Positions 1 through 7,161 of a stretch of 9,884 nucleotides of DNA are shown here, piece by piece. The stretch lies in NCBI GenBank assembly GCA_024244665.1, contig JAAEOI010000040.1:1-9884 (forward strand). Direction: 5' to 3'. The notes beneath the pieces were generated by a model. That model was not told the DNA's origin and searched no databases. It worked only from the letters and a program-made list of their open reading frames with translations. The stretch's first letter is position 1, and every line of letters begins with the position of its first letter. The DNA is from Bacteroidota bacterium (lineage in GTDB: Bacteria > Bacteroidota > Bacteroidia > Bacteroidales > GCA-2748055). The position numbers and the translations under genes were made by a program.

Positions 1-97
1 GAATGGCAATCTTATTCCTGCCAAGGACAGCATCAAGCATTTGTCTCACAAGAATCTGCTCGGTCAGCCCCTCAACAAATATGGCCAGCTTCTTCAT
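1..97 (-). CDS. TOPRIM/DUF4276-like protein, N-terminal fragment (partial)
   Basis: This reading frame is too short for a standard ORF list because the window cuts it off. It starts with ATG at 97-95 and stays open for 32 codons to base 1. The start overlaps the stop of the upstream ATPase as ATGA (97-94), the usual sign of translational coupling. The visible N-terminus is a short basic start, a hydrophobic strand and then FVEGLTEQ at residues 7-14, followed by a helix containing VRQMLD. A beta strand ending in an invariant Glu-Gly, followed by TEQ and a helix, is how TOPRIM-fold proteins such as DUF4276 and OLD-type nucleases begin; Glu9 would be the metal-binding acid. Coupling to an AAA-type ATPase agrees with this. 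Only the first motif is visible, so the family is an inference, and other Rossmann-like folds are possible. Confidence 0.6.
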   Translation of the reverse strand, partial: MKKLAIFVEGLTEQILVRQMLDAVLGRNKIAI

Positions 98-1272
98 TCG
101 CCGGACTCCTCCTCCATTTCCTCATCAGGATCAGCCTCTGTAAAACCCGACTTGAAAAACTCACTGGCATAGAAATCAAAATTATTCAGCCCGGTAAACT
201 TAAACTCCTCGAAAATCTCCTTGGAATTTTCATAGTTAAAGAGGCTGATTTTGTTCCCTTCACGCATGATCACCGCCCAGTGCTCAATATCAACCGCATT
301 CATGATAAACTGGTCATTGGTGGACATAATCAACTGGATCCTGGCGGCACCCGCCTTTCGGTTCAGGAGTGCCACAAGCATCTTCGCCCTTGAAAAGTCC
401 AGTCCCTCCCCAATGTCATCAATAATCACAAAGCCCTTTTGCCCGCAGAGGATATAGTAATTCAGCTGTACAATGACCGAGAAGGCCCGGAACATCCCCT
501 GCGACATGTCGCGTTGGGTAACCTTCTTCTCCAGTCCTTCTTCAGAAGTAAATACAGCATAACGGTCCTGGTCGGCCTGACTGAATCTTTCGGAGAAGTG
601 GATAATCCCGAAATCCTCCAGCGCATACCCGATCTCTTTCATATCATCCAGTACCTCCTTCCTGTACCCGGGATACTGCTCGCTTGCCACGCTTATAACC
701 GGCACCAGTGAAGTGTTGGTTATGCTCAGATCAAGCTCCCTGGCTTCGTAGGCCGACTTCAGGGCATAACGGGTTTTTCCCAGTCCGCCACTAAAATCGA
801 ACCTCCTGAGACTAATGGCCCATCCATGGATAATCTCTATAAAAGGGTGCTGCAGCCTGTCCCTTTTGGCATAACAGGCCAGCTGATCGTGCGGAATTTC
901 AAACTCCAGGAAAATCGATCCCGGTGTCGATTCATACTTGATCACTCCACGGCCCTCCTCTCCTCTCTCCAGCACCAGTTCCTCACCCATATAAAGCCGC
1001 TCCATGCGGATAGTCTCCAGGTCATACTCCAGCTCGTAGCGCATAAAATCTTCGGAGTTCCTGAAGCTCAATTCATAGCTGACCGGTCCCGAGGCACTGT
1101 TCCCCCGCCCCTTGAGCATACTCACAAGATCGGTGATTGCATTCAGCGTCCGGGTCTTCCCGCTGGAGTTCTTCCCAACCACCAGGTTGATCTCGCCAAG
1201 GCTTACCTTATCGATGAGCCACTCGATCGTCTGCCCTGCGTTTTCGCGAAAAGAGAAATTATGTAAATACAT
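94..1272 (-). CDS. AAA/ABC-type ATPase (AAA15/AAA21-like), putative defence ATPase
   Basis: A 392-residue cytoplasmic ATPase of the SMC/OLD-like class. Walker A is GKNSSGKT at residues 33-40. A signature-like stretch, MSQG, lies at 256-259. Walker B is FVIIDD at 281-286, followed by GEGLD at 288-292 as the D-loop. STND at 317-320 sits where most ABC ATPases have the switch histidine. The section at about 60-250 is a family-specific insert with no coiled coil or zinc hook that I can see, which argues against Rad50/SbcC. The C-terminus is strongly acidic (residues 379-392). The start codon follows an A/T-rich leader without a Shine-Dalgarno, normal for Bacteroidota. The gene is coupled by ATGA to a TOPRIM-like gene. 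By analogy with OLD, PARIS and AbiL pairs, the ATPase probably senses a trigger and controls the partner. That role is inferred; the ATPase class itself is clear. Confidence 0.85.
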   Translation of the reverse strand: MYLHNFSFRENAGQTIEWLIDKVSLGEINLVVGKNSSGKTRTLNAITDLVSMLKGRGNSASGPVSYELSFRNSEDFMRYELEYDLETIRMERLYMGEELVLERGEEGRGVIKYESTPGSIFLEFEIPHDQLACYAKRDRLQHPFIEIIHGWAISLRRFDFSGGLGKTRYALKSAYEARELDLSITNTSLVPVISVASEQYPGYRKEVLDDMKEIGYALEDFGIIHFSERFSQADQDRYAVFTSEEGLEKKVTQRDMSQGMFRAFSVIVQLNYYILCGQKGFVIIDDIGEGLDFSRAKMLVALLNRKAGAARIQLIMSTNDQFIMNAVDIEHWAVIMREGNKISLFNYENSKEIFEEFKFTGLNNFDFYASEFFKSGFTEADPDEEMEEESGE

Positions 1273-1276
1273 AATG

Positions 1277-1296
1277 GTAAGTAAGTAAGTGAGTAA
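1277..1296. repeat. Tetranucleotide repeat (GTAA)n in the ATPase leader
   Basis: Five consecutive units read GTAA, GTAA, GTAA, GTGA, GTAA on the plus strand, and a further GTAA sits at 1301-1304. The run ends 4 bp upstream of the ATPase start codon, in the region where ribosomes load. Simple tetranucleotide tracts can change length by strand slippage and so alter spacing between promoter and start. The run is short and one unit is imperfect, so instability is a possibility only. Confidence 0.6.
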
Positions 1297-1398
1297 AATA
1301 GTAAAGTTAGGTGATCTGCTGTGTGCTTATCACATTAAAGATGAAAATTTTGGATTTATTTAAATTCAAAATAATCCCTCGCCCTTACCCACTTACTT
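1283..1398. repeat. 14-bp inverted repeat (13/14) flanking an 88-bp intergenic segment
   Basis: The left arm AAGTAAGTGAGTAA (1283-1296) and the right arm TTACCCACTTACTT (1385-1398) are reverse complements except at one position. The spacer is 1297-1384, and the pair nearly fills the gap between the barrel gene and the ATPase gene. The loop is too long for an intrinsic terminator. Possible explanations are recombination sites for DNA inversion, paired binding sites for a regulator, or coincidence helped by the low-complexity GTAA run in the left arm. Confidence 0.5.
1302..1334 (-). promoter_or_regulatory. Weak candidate promoter for the ATPase/TOPRIM-like pair
   Basis: On the minus strand TAACTTTA (1309-1302) matches the Bacteroidota -7 box TAnnTTTG except for the last base. 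A TGTG (1334-1331) lies 21 bases upstream, about where the -33 TTG element is expected, but matches it imperfectly. Transcription would start near 1295, inside the GTAA run, leaving a leader of roughly 20 bases. The promoter lies between the inverted-repeat arms. Read-through from the upstream barrel gene is an alternative, since no convincing terminator separates them. Confidence 0.3.
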
Positions 1399-1400
1399 TT

Positions 1401-3131
1401 TTACAATGCGTATGTAAACCCAAGCATCCCTCTGAACCTGTAAGATGGATACTGCGAGTAGAGATAATACCTCTGGGCTGCGATGTTGTTGAAGCGGGCC
1501 CAGAATGATAGCAGCGTGCTGTAACGGTATTCGATGCCCAGGTTGGCGTCAAGGGCCAGTGGCAGGGTCGGTTCAGTACCATCGTTCTGCTCAAGAAAGT
1601 CTTCATAATAGCGTTTCCCGATGGTGTAGACTCCCATACGCACCAGGATCTTGTCGCCCATGTTGTAGCGGACCTGGAGTGAAGCATCCCAGGAGGGCCT
1701 GTTCCAGGCATAATCATCGCTCCTGAGGTTCCTTGTGGTTCCATCGGCCAGCGTCATTGTGGAGAGGGTGTACTTGTAGTAGTTGGCTTTCAGGAAGATT
1801 TTCCAGTCCTCATCCGGCCTGACTGTAATTTCGCCGTGAAGATTAAGCAGGGTGATGTCCGAATATACCACCGAGAACTGGTTCTTCAGCAACCGGGAGG
1901 TGTCGTTAACAAAGAAGTACTGGTTGTCGATAATTGAATAGCTTCCTTTGATTTTATAGGCCAGGGCATCGGTGACCCGGCCCTTTACACCCGCGTAGCC
2001 GATCAGTTTATGACTGGTTGGTTTAACCGACAGCATGGGAACCACGTAGGGATTCTCCTCAACAATGCTCCTGTAGTTATTGGACTCCAGGAAACCCTCA
2101 ACCCCGAAATAGGGTACAATCACCTCCTTAACCATATTAAACTCGAAAGAGGCTCTGGGGTAAAAATGAAAGGGCTGGATATCACTCGCCGAGGTATCAC
2201 TGGCGAAGGACATGTAGGAGTTGAATCCCGCTGTGAACCTCCATTCGGCCGAACTCTTTGCAATGTAGGGATTGATCCAGACCATGAGGTGGTTCCCTAT
2301 AGTGTTGTCCCAATCGGGATAGTGGCCATAGAAGGCTGCGCCAAGATCACCGGCGATGTCAATAACCCTCAGCTTCTTATCAAACTCAAATCTGAGGCGT
2401 GCACCATGTTCAGTCTCATCGAACTGGTGGGTGAAATAGTAATAATCCAGCGCTGCATCATAATTGAAATGAAACGAATCTGCATGCATGGAGTGTAACC
2501 TGAGTCCGGCCTCGGCAACAAAAAAGGAGTGCTTCAGGCTGTCCCGTTCAACATTTTCAGTAATCACTGTGGTATCCCCTCCGTAATGAATATATGAGTT
2601 ATATCCGGCACCAACATAGTAGTCGAACACAGATTTTCTCATGAACCTTTTGCCATAGATCCTGGCACTGTTCTCATTGAACCCTGCCGGCACCTTCAGG
2701 TTTTCATTCAGGCTCACTTTCCCGTTCATGGAGTGGTGCTTCAGTGCAACACCGAAGGTCCCGTTCCTGGACCTGAGCTGGTTGATCTTAAGCTCTGCCA
2801 GAGGTGTGAGGTAGTTGCCGAAGCCAAGGTTAAGTTCGCTCTTGTAGAGCCTTTTCAGGGGAGGTTTTACCATCTTGGCTGCCCGGATGGGTTCCACCCT
2901 GTATTGACTGTCGTACCGTTTGGGGTAGAGCTGGTAGGTGAACTCGGGCGGTTCGAAGGGAATCTCTTCATCCATTCCGGGCAACTGCTGGATCTTCTCT
3001 GCTCCAGACAGTGTGGGAGAATAGGGTTTCACCACCCTGACCTCCTTTTGCTGTCCGGCAGCTGAAAACGGAAGGACGGATGCCATCAGAATGATCAGTA
3101 AATATCTTGTATAATTGTGTTTGTAACTCAT
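1401..3131 (-). CDS. Predicted outer-membrane beta-barrel protein, TPR-partnered
   Basis: A 576-residue protein. I place the start at ATG 3131 and not at the longer in-frame ATG at 3164. The 3131 start puts a classical signal peptide at the N-terminus (about residues 1-26, hydrophobic core LLIILMASVL, likely cleavage after SAAG), has a purine-rich RBS just upstream, and avoids a 26-bp overlap with the TPR gene. The mature N-terminus contains VVKPYSPT (33-40) and a proline-rich linker to about residue 95. From there to the end, the sequence alternates hydrophobic and polar residues, is rich in Tyr, Phe and Gly, and ends in a beta strand (GFTYAL), as expected for a barrel. It resembles proteins annotated as TonB-dependent receptors in Bacteroidota, but I see no plug domain, so transport is not supported. 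It is cotranscribed with the TPR gene, suggesting a shared envelope complex. Function unknown. Confidence 0.75.
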   Translation of the reverse strand: MSYKHNYTRYLLIILMASVLPFSAAGQQKEVRVVKPYSPTLSGAEKIQQLPGMDEEIPFEPPEFTYQLYPKRYDSQYRVEPIRAAKMVKPPLKRLYKSELNLGFGNYLTPLAELKINQLRSRNGTFGVALKHHSMNGKVSLNENLKVPAGFNENSARIYGKRFMRKSVFDYYVGAGYNSYIHYGGDTTVITENVERDSLKHSFFVAEAGLRLHSMHADSFHFNYDAALDYYYFTHQFDETEHGARLRFEFDKKLRVIDIAGDLGAAFYGHYPDWDNTIGNHLMVWINPYIAKSSAEWRFTAGFNSYMSFASDTSASDIQPFHFYPRASFEFNMVKEVIVPYFGVEGFLESNNYRSIVEENPYVVPMLSVKPTSHKLIGYAGVKGRVTDALAYKIKGSYSIIDNQYFFVNDTSRLLKNQFSVVYSDITLLNLHGEITVRPDEDWKIFLKANYYKYTLSTMTLADGTTRNLRSDDYAWNRPSWDASLQVRYNMGDKILVRMGVYTIGKRYYEDFLEQNDGTEPTLPLALDANLGIEYRYSTLLSFWARFNNIAAQRYYLYSQYPSYRFRGMLGFTYAL

Positions 3132-3133
3132 CT

Positions 3134-3140
3134 CTCTCCT
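3134..3140 (-). promoter_or_regulatory. Purine-rich ribosome binding site that sets the barrel-protein start
   Basis: On the minus strand AGGAGAG overlaps the TPR stop codon (TAG, 3141-3139) and ends 2 bases before the ATG at 3131. The AGGAG core is 4 bases from the ATG, slightly close. A Shine-Dalgarno-like sequence stands out in a genome where the other starts here lack one. It supports the 3131 start and reinitiation after the TPR gene. Confidence 0.5.
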
Positions 3141-6100
3141 ATTCATTTTCGGGTGAAATATCACTTTCCGCTTTATCCCTCAGCGCATTCCTGCGCTGTT
3201 TGGCATTGGCGATGATCCCGTCATCGGGTATGGTATAGTAGCCTATGAGGCTCTGAAGGGTATTGATAGCCGAAAACTCATCCTCCCTGACAATGTATAT
3301 GTCCGACAGGGTCAGGAAAGCCATCCCCATCCAATACTGGTGGGGTGTATTCATCTCAATAATCTCAAAGACCTCCTTCTCCGCCTCCTCAATATTATCC
3401 ATTTCAAAGAGAATCTCGATTATCCTGAACTTGGACTCGGCACCCTCCTTACTGTTCACCTCGTAGGCCACCTTCTTATAAAAATCGAGGGCAAAGTCCA
3501 CCTCGTTCAGCTCATGAAACGATTTGGCAATCTTATAATTGGCTTCCCGGATGTACTCCTCCTGCACCTTATCCAGCACAAGCAACTGCCTGGCGGCCTC
3601 AATTGTATTGGAGTATTCCCCCAGTTCAAAGTAACAGCGCATCAGGCCCAGATGGGCATCAAAAATATTTGACTTCTGCTGCGCATTCTCGATCATGGCC
3701 CGGTAATTATCTGCTGCCCTGTGGTAGTTCCCGGTCCTGAAGTTGATCTTGGAGGCAGCCTCCAGGGCAGGCTGGGTAAACATATTATTGGGTTGGGAAA
3801 TGATAAAGTCAAGGGACTCTAGCGCCTCCTCATTTTGCTCCAGTTTCAGCTGGCAGTCACCCTTATAGAAATGTGCATTCAGCAGGAATCGCCCCTGTGG
3901 AAAAGCGTCCAGATAGTCCTTAAAGGAGCGCACTGTCTCATCGCAATCGCCCTGTGTATAAACTATCTCAGCGGCGGTATAGGAGAGGGAATCCTGCTCT
4001 CTCATGGTAATATCCTGACCGATACTGGTCACAAAGGCCAGGTAGCCATCCACGTTATCCTTCCTGACATATATATTCTTTATACTGGTCAGTGCGTTGT
4101 CAGCCTCCGGGGTACCGGGGTAGTTGGTGGCTACCCGCTCGTAATAATTCAGAGCTCTGTCATATTCGCCCACGTTGAAATAGACCAGACCCAACTGATT
4201 TAATGCTTTGTTTACATAGGCTGAATTGGGATGATCGCTCACTACCTGCTCGTAGGAGGCCAGGGCCTCGTTCTGTTTTCCCAGGACCACATAGCTCCTG
4301 GCAATCTCGAAGAGGGCATCATCCACGAAGTTGGACTGGGCCTGCTCGTTGATCAGCTGATTCAGCACTTCCACCTTCTCCAGGGTGCGGTCCAGGAGCC
4401 CCAGGGTAAAACCTTTCTGGAACATGGCATAGTCCATGTCAGCATTACCCGAGGAGATGCATTGCTCGTAGTACCCGATGGCCTCTGTATAATTGGTTTT
4501 CACAAAATAGCAGTCAGCCATGCGGTTATAGGAGTCAGAAATATTGACCGAGGTATTTCCCGACTCAAGTCTGAGGTATTTCCCGAACCATTCAAGTGCG
4601 GCATCATACTGCTCCTCATCGAAATTGAGGTATCCCAGGCTGTAGTGGCACATGGCGTACTCCTCCTGCTGGTGCGACATATTGTTCTTCAGAAACTCTT
4701 TGTAATACATCATTGCCGTCCGGCGGTCACCAATCCGGTTGGCAGCCTCACCCAGCCAGAAATAGGTCCTGGAAGCAATCACCGGATCGTACCGGGCAAA
4801 CTCAAGGGAGACCTCCAGGGCATCCTCCGCTTCAGAGAACCTCAGGTTCTTATAAAGTTCGAGTCCGCGGTAAAAAGCCACCTTCTGGTTGGCCCTGTCG
4901 ATATTTTCGTCCCGCATCTTGATCTTCTCCAGTGATGCCATTGCCATGCTGTAGTTCCGGGTACCCAGGTAGGCCATCACCAGGTAGTTGTAGGCTTCGT
5001 CCATATTGTCCGCTGCAGGATAGGTCCGGATGTACAATTCGAAGGCCCTGACCGCCTCATTGAAGGGGTTCAGCGACATCTCGAAGGTCACCTTGGCAAA
5101 ATTAAAGAGGGCATCCTGCTGGATCCTGAGATCGAAATCCATATCTGCCGCACGGGAAAATGAAACACGCGCCTTCCCCATTAAGCCAAGCTTCATGTAA
5201 CAATCGGCCAGGTGATATAGTGCACTCTGCGCAATCTCGGTCCGCCGGTAAGAGATCTGCTCGAACAGCTCCATGGCATTCTCATACTCCCCGTTGCTGT
5301 AGTATGCAAAAGCAAGCTGGTACCGGTCATGGATGGAATAGGACTTCGTGTTGGCCTGGTAGGTCTCCAGGAAAGGGATCGCCTGGTCGTACTGTTTCAG
5401 CATAAAATGGGACTCCCCAATGATCTTGGCCATCTCCCCCAGCCTTCTTTCCGATACCGAAACCATAAAATCAGGAGCATATTCAAGCACCTCATCATAC
5501 TTCTTCTGCATGTAAAGAATTTGTGAGATGTAGTAGGGTGCAATCTCCGAAAAGAGCGGATCATCATCAATGGCTCTGAAACCCATTAATGCTGTCTCAT
5601 AATTTTGATCCACATAGTGAATATGGGAGTAGTAGTAGGTAGCCGGTGCCTGGAAAGTCGACTTAACGTCCAGTATCTCGTAAAACTCCACACGGGCCGA
5701 TTCAAAATCCTTACGCATATAAAATGCATAGCCTTTCTTAAAATGGTATTCAGACAGGTCAGCGGATGTAAGTTTCGAGCGGTCTACCCGGTTGTACCAT
5801 GAGATGCAGCTGGGCCAGCTGTTCTTATCATAGAAGTAATCGGCCAGTCTGAACGAGGCCTCATTCACGTGCGGACTCTCAGGGAAACCTGCTTTGAATT
5901 CGTGGACCAGGTATTCGGAATCGTCGTTGCGCAGTTCAATGGCCGACATGGCCCTGTAGAAATATGCTTCGGACAAAACTTCTGACCTGGAACCAGGATG
6001 TTCAGCGATCAGGCCGTCAAAAACCTGCCTGGCGGCTCCGTACTTCTCTCTTTCATATAACTGAAGTCCCCGCATAAATTCATTGTCACCATATTCATAA

Positions 6101-6180
6101 ACCGGTGTTTTCTGGCTGAACAGGGAAAATGGCAGAAGAAAAATCAGGATTGTAATAAACAGCTTAACTTGTCGTACCAT
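3139..6180 (-). CDS. Large secreted TPR-repeat protein (cell envelope scaffold)
   Basis: A 1013-residue protein. Residues 1-22 form a signal peptide (basic start, then a hydrophobic core FITILIFLLPFSLF) with no lipobox cysteine, so the mature protein is predicted to be periplasmic and not a lipoprotein. Nearly all the rest is tetratricopeptide-type helical repeats. Well-formed examples are at about 283-310, 317-345, 470-500, 549-575, 620-650, 657-690, 804-830, 841-870 and 879-906. Several carry the CpoB/YbgF-like pattern in which each unit ends with HP or YP (HPNSAY at 650-655, YPGTPE at 687-692). There are no enzymatic motifs, so a protein-interaction scaffold is likely. It leads the operon, and the barrel gene follows after 7 bp. 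It differs from the T9SS component PorW/SprE, which is a lipoprotein, although a secretion role is not excluded. Confidence 0.8.
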   Translation of the reverse strand: MVRQVKLFITILIFLLPFSLFSQKTPVYEYGDNEFMRGLQLYEREKYGAARQVFDGLIAEHPGSRSEVLSEAYFYRAMSAIELRNDDSEYLVHEFKAGFPESPHVNEASFRLADYFYDKNSWPSCISWYNRVDRSKLTSADLSEYHFKKGYAFYMRKDFESARVEFYEILDVKSTFQAPATYYYSHIHYVDQNYETALMGFRAIDDDPLFSEIAPYYISQILYMQKKYDEVLEYAPDFMVSVSERRLGEMAKIIGESHFMLKQYDQAIPFLETYQANTKSYSIHDRYQLAFAYYSNGEYENAMELFEQISYRRTEIAQSALYHLADCYMKLGLMGKARVSFSRAADMDFDLRIQQDALFNFAKVTFEMSLNPFNEAVRAFELYIRTYPAADNMDEAYNYLVMAYLGTRNYSMAMASLEKIKMRDENIDRANQKVAFYRGLELYKNLRFSEAEDALEVSLEFARYDPVIASRTYFWLGEAANRIGDRRTAMMYYKEFLKNNMSHQQEEYAMCHYSLGYLNFDEEQYDAALEWFGKYLRLESGNTSVNISDSYNRMADCYFVKTNYTEAIGYYEQCISSGNADMDYAMFQKGFTLGLLDRTLEKVEVLNQLINEQAQSNFVDDALFEIARSYVVLGKQNEALASYEQVVSDHPNSAYVNKALNQLGLVYFNVGEYDRALNYYERVATNYPGTPEADNALTSIKNIYVRKDNVDGYLAFVTSIGQDITMREQDSLSYTAAEIVYTQGDCDETVRSFKDYLDAFPQGRFLLNAHFYKGDCQLKLEQNEEALESLDFIISQPNNMFTQPALEAASKINFRTGNYHRAADNYRAMIENAQQKSNIFDAHLGLMRCYFELGEYSNTIEAARQLLVLDKVQEEYIREANYKIAKSFHELNEVDFALDFYKKVAYEVNSKEGAESKFRIIEILFEMDNIEEAEKEVFEIIEMNTPHQYWMGMAFLTLSDIYIVREDEFSAINTLQSLIGYYTIPDDGIIANAKQRRNALRDKAESDISPENE

Positions 6181-6199
6181 AGGGTATGTATTAACTAGA

Positions 6200-6228
6200 T
6201 AAAAGTACGAATATTACTTTCGGCTCAA
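6200..6228 (-). promoter_or_regulatory. Promoter of the TPR/barrel operon
   Basis: On the minus strand TACTTTTA (6207-6200) fits TAnnTTTG except for the last base. A TTG (6228-6226) lies 18 bases upstream, close to the 19-21 expected for a Bacteroidota -33/-7 pair. Initiation near 6193 would give a leader of about a dozen bases before the ATG at 6180, which has no Shine-Dalgarno. This is a pattern match only. Confidence 0.5.
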
Positions 6229-6288
6229 TTGTCGGAATCTCTTTTTAATTAACAGTCGTATGTTAACTTTTAGTATGATTATAATTCT

Positions 6289-6296
6289 TAATTTTG
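6289..6296 (+). promoter_or_regulatory. ftsE promoter, -7 box
   Basis: TAATTTTG is an exact match to the Bacteroidota -7 consensus TAnnTTTG. The upstream -33 element is poor: only a TTTT at 6268-6271, with a short 17-base spacer. Expected initiation is about 6302-6304, roughly 12 bases before the ATG at 6315. The box overlaps the upstream in-frame TTG at 6294, so that codon would not be in this transcript. This supports the ATG as the real start. Confidence 0.55.
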
Positions 6297-6314
6297 GCGG
6301 AAACTGAAAGTTTT

Positions 6315-7034
6315 ATGACTATCGATAATGTCATCACCCTGGAAAATGCGGTAATTGGTATTGATGATCACGTAGTTCTGACCGATGTCAACCTCTCGGT
6401 AGGAAAGAGTGAGTTTGTATATGTGATCGGTAGGGTGGGCAGTGGTAAAACCAGCCTCATCAAAACCATTAATGCTGAATTGCCTCTTATTGAAGGGACC
6501 GGAATCGTTGCTGAATTCCAGCTGGATAAGATAAAACGCAAGGAGGTTCCTTTCCTCAGGAGGAAGCTGGGTATCGTCTTCCAGGACTTCAAATTGCTCA
6601 CAGACCGTACCGTGGAGCGCAACCTTGAGTTTGCATTGAGAGCAACGGGATGGAAAAACAAGGAGGAGATCAATGAGCGGATTGCCGATGTTCTTGAGAA
6701 AGTACACCTGGGGTACAAGGGATACAAAATGCCTCACCAGTTATCGGGTGGTGAACAGCAGAGGGTGGTCATTGCCCGTGCACTGCTTAACGACCCGGAT
6801 ATAATCCTGGCCGACGAGCCCACCGGGAACCTGGACCCTGCCACCTCTGAAGAGATCATGCAGATCCTGCTCGGTATTGCCGAAAGCGGTCGCGCCGTGA
6901 TGATGGCCACTCACAACTATCACCTGATCAAGAAGTTTCCGTCAAGGACCTTGAAATGCGAGGATGACAAAATTTCAGAAACCAACCTTAGCGAAGCCGA
7001 CATCGACCGCCTGATCCACAACGAACCTGCCTAG
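6315..7034 (+). CDS. ftsE: Cell division ATP-binding protein FtsE
   Basis: A 239-residue ABC ATPase with every motif intact: Walker A GRVGSGKT (39-46), Q-loop glutamine 90 in VFQDFKLL, signature LSGGEQQR (143-150), Walker B IILADE (163-168) followed by PTGNLD, and switch histidine 200 in ATHNYH. Length, the VFQDFKLL Q-loop and the DEPTGNLD segment are typical of FtsE; the close relatives LolD and MacB are the main alternatives. FtsE pairs with the membrane protein FtsX at the divisome, where ATP hydrolysis drives activation of septal peptidoglycan hydrolases. An in-frame TTG seven codons upstream (6294) would lengthen the protein, but it lies inside the -7 box and lengthens the N-terminus beyond the usual start. 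No ftsX follows; as I recall, ftsE and ftsX are commonly unlinked in Bacteroidota. It is divergent from the TPR operon. Confidence 0.88.
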   Translation: MTIDNVITLENAVIGIDDHVVLTDVNLSVGKSEFVYVIGRVGSGKTSLIKTINAELPLIEGTGIVAEFQLDKIKRKEVPFLRRKLGIVFQDFKLLTDRTVERNLEFALRATGWKNKEEINERIADVLEKVHLGYKGYKMPHQLSGGEQQRVVIARALLNDPDIILADEPTGNLDPATSEEIMQILLGIAESGRAVMMATHNYHLIKKFPSRTLKCEDDKISETNLSEADIDRLIHNEPA

Positions 7035-7083
7035 CCCGAATTTACGGGTTACGAACCAGCAGCTAAGATAACTGGTTGAAAAT

Positions 7084-7131
7084 ATTGACCGTTCGCTCCC
7101 TTAAAGGAAGCAGAGCGGAAGATCGATCAAT
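7084..7131. terminator. Imperfect hairpin between convergent genes, possible bidirectional terminator
   Basis: The outer arms ATTGACCG (7084-7091) and CGATCAAT (7124-7131) pair at 7 of 8 positions. The inner arms TTCGCTC (7092-7098) and GAGCGGAA (7113-7120) pair with one bulged base, leaving a loop of about 14 bases; a GAT at 7121-7123 is unpaired. On the minus strand the stem is followed by a modest T-rich stretch (AATATTTTC), which better suits termination of the small gene. On the plus strand the tail is A/T-rich but not a T-run. A smaller CCCG/CGGG hairpin follows the ftsE stop at 7035-7048, without a T-run. Confidence 0.35.
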
Positions 7132-7161
7132 GTAATTTATACATTCCCGATCAGATTTGTC

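Noticed and set aside
1241..1252. A perfect 12-bp palindrome, TTTTCGCGAAAA, near the ATPase start.
   Set aside because: It lies inside codons of the ATPase, and a perfect 12-bp palindrome is expected a couple of times by chance in a window of this size.
1261..1272. A dyad, ATGTAAATACAT, covering the ATPase start codon.
   Set aside because: Only five base pairs per arm in A/T-rich sequence; too weak to call an operator.
1349..1370. An A/T-rich stem (TTTGGATTT with AAATTCAAA) after the barrel gene.
   Set aside because: Almost entirely A/T pairs, with a mismatch on the minus strand and no T-run in the right place, so not a convincing terminator.
3132..3164. A longer barrel-protein start at ATG 3164, overlapping the TPR gene by 26 bp.
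   Set aside because: It would place eleven charged or polar residues before the signal peptide and ignores the RBS just before the ATG at 3131.
439..5802. Several plus-strand ORFs of 65-234 codons opposite the ATPase, barrel and TPR genes.
   Set aside because: They mirror the minus-strand genes, which have clear domains and signal peptides, and show no motifs of their own.
7035..7048. A CCCG/CGGG hairpin directly after the ftsE stop as its terminator.
   Set aside because: The stem is short and no T-run follows, so it is mentioned only with the larger hairpin.
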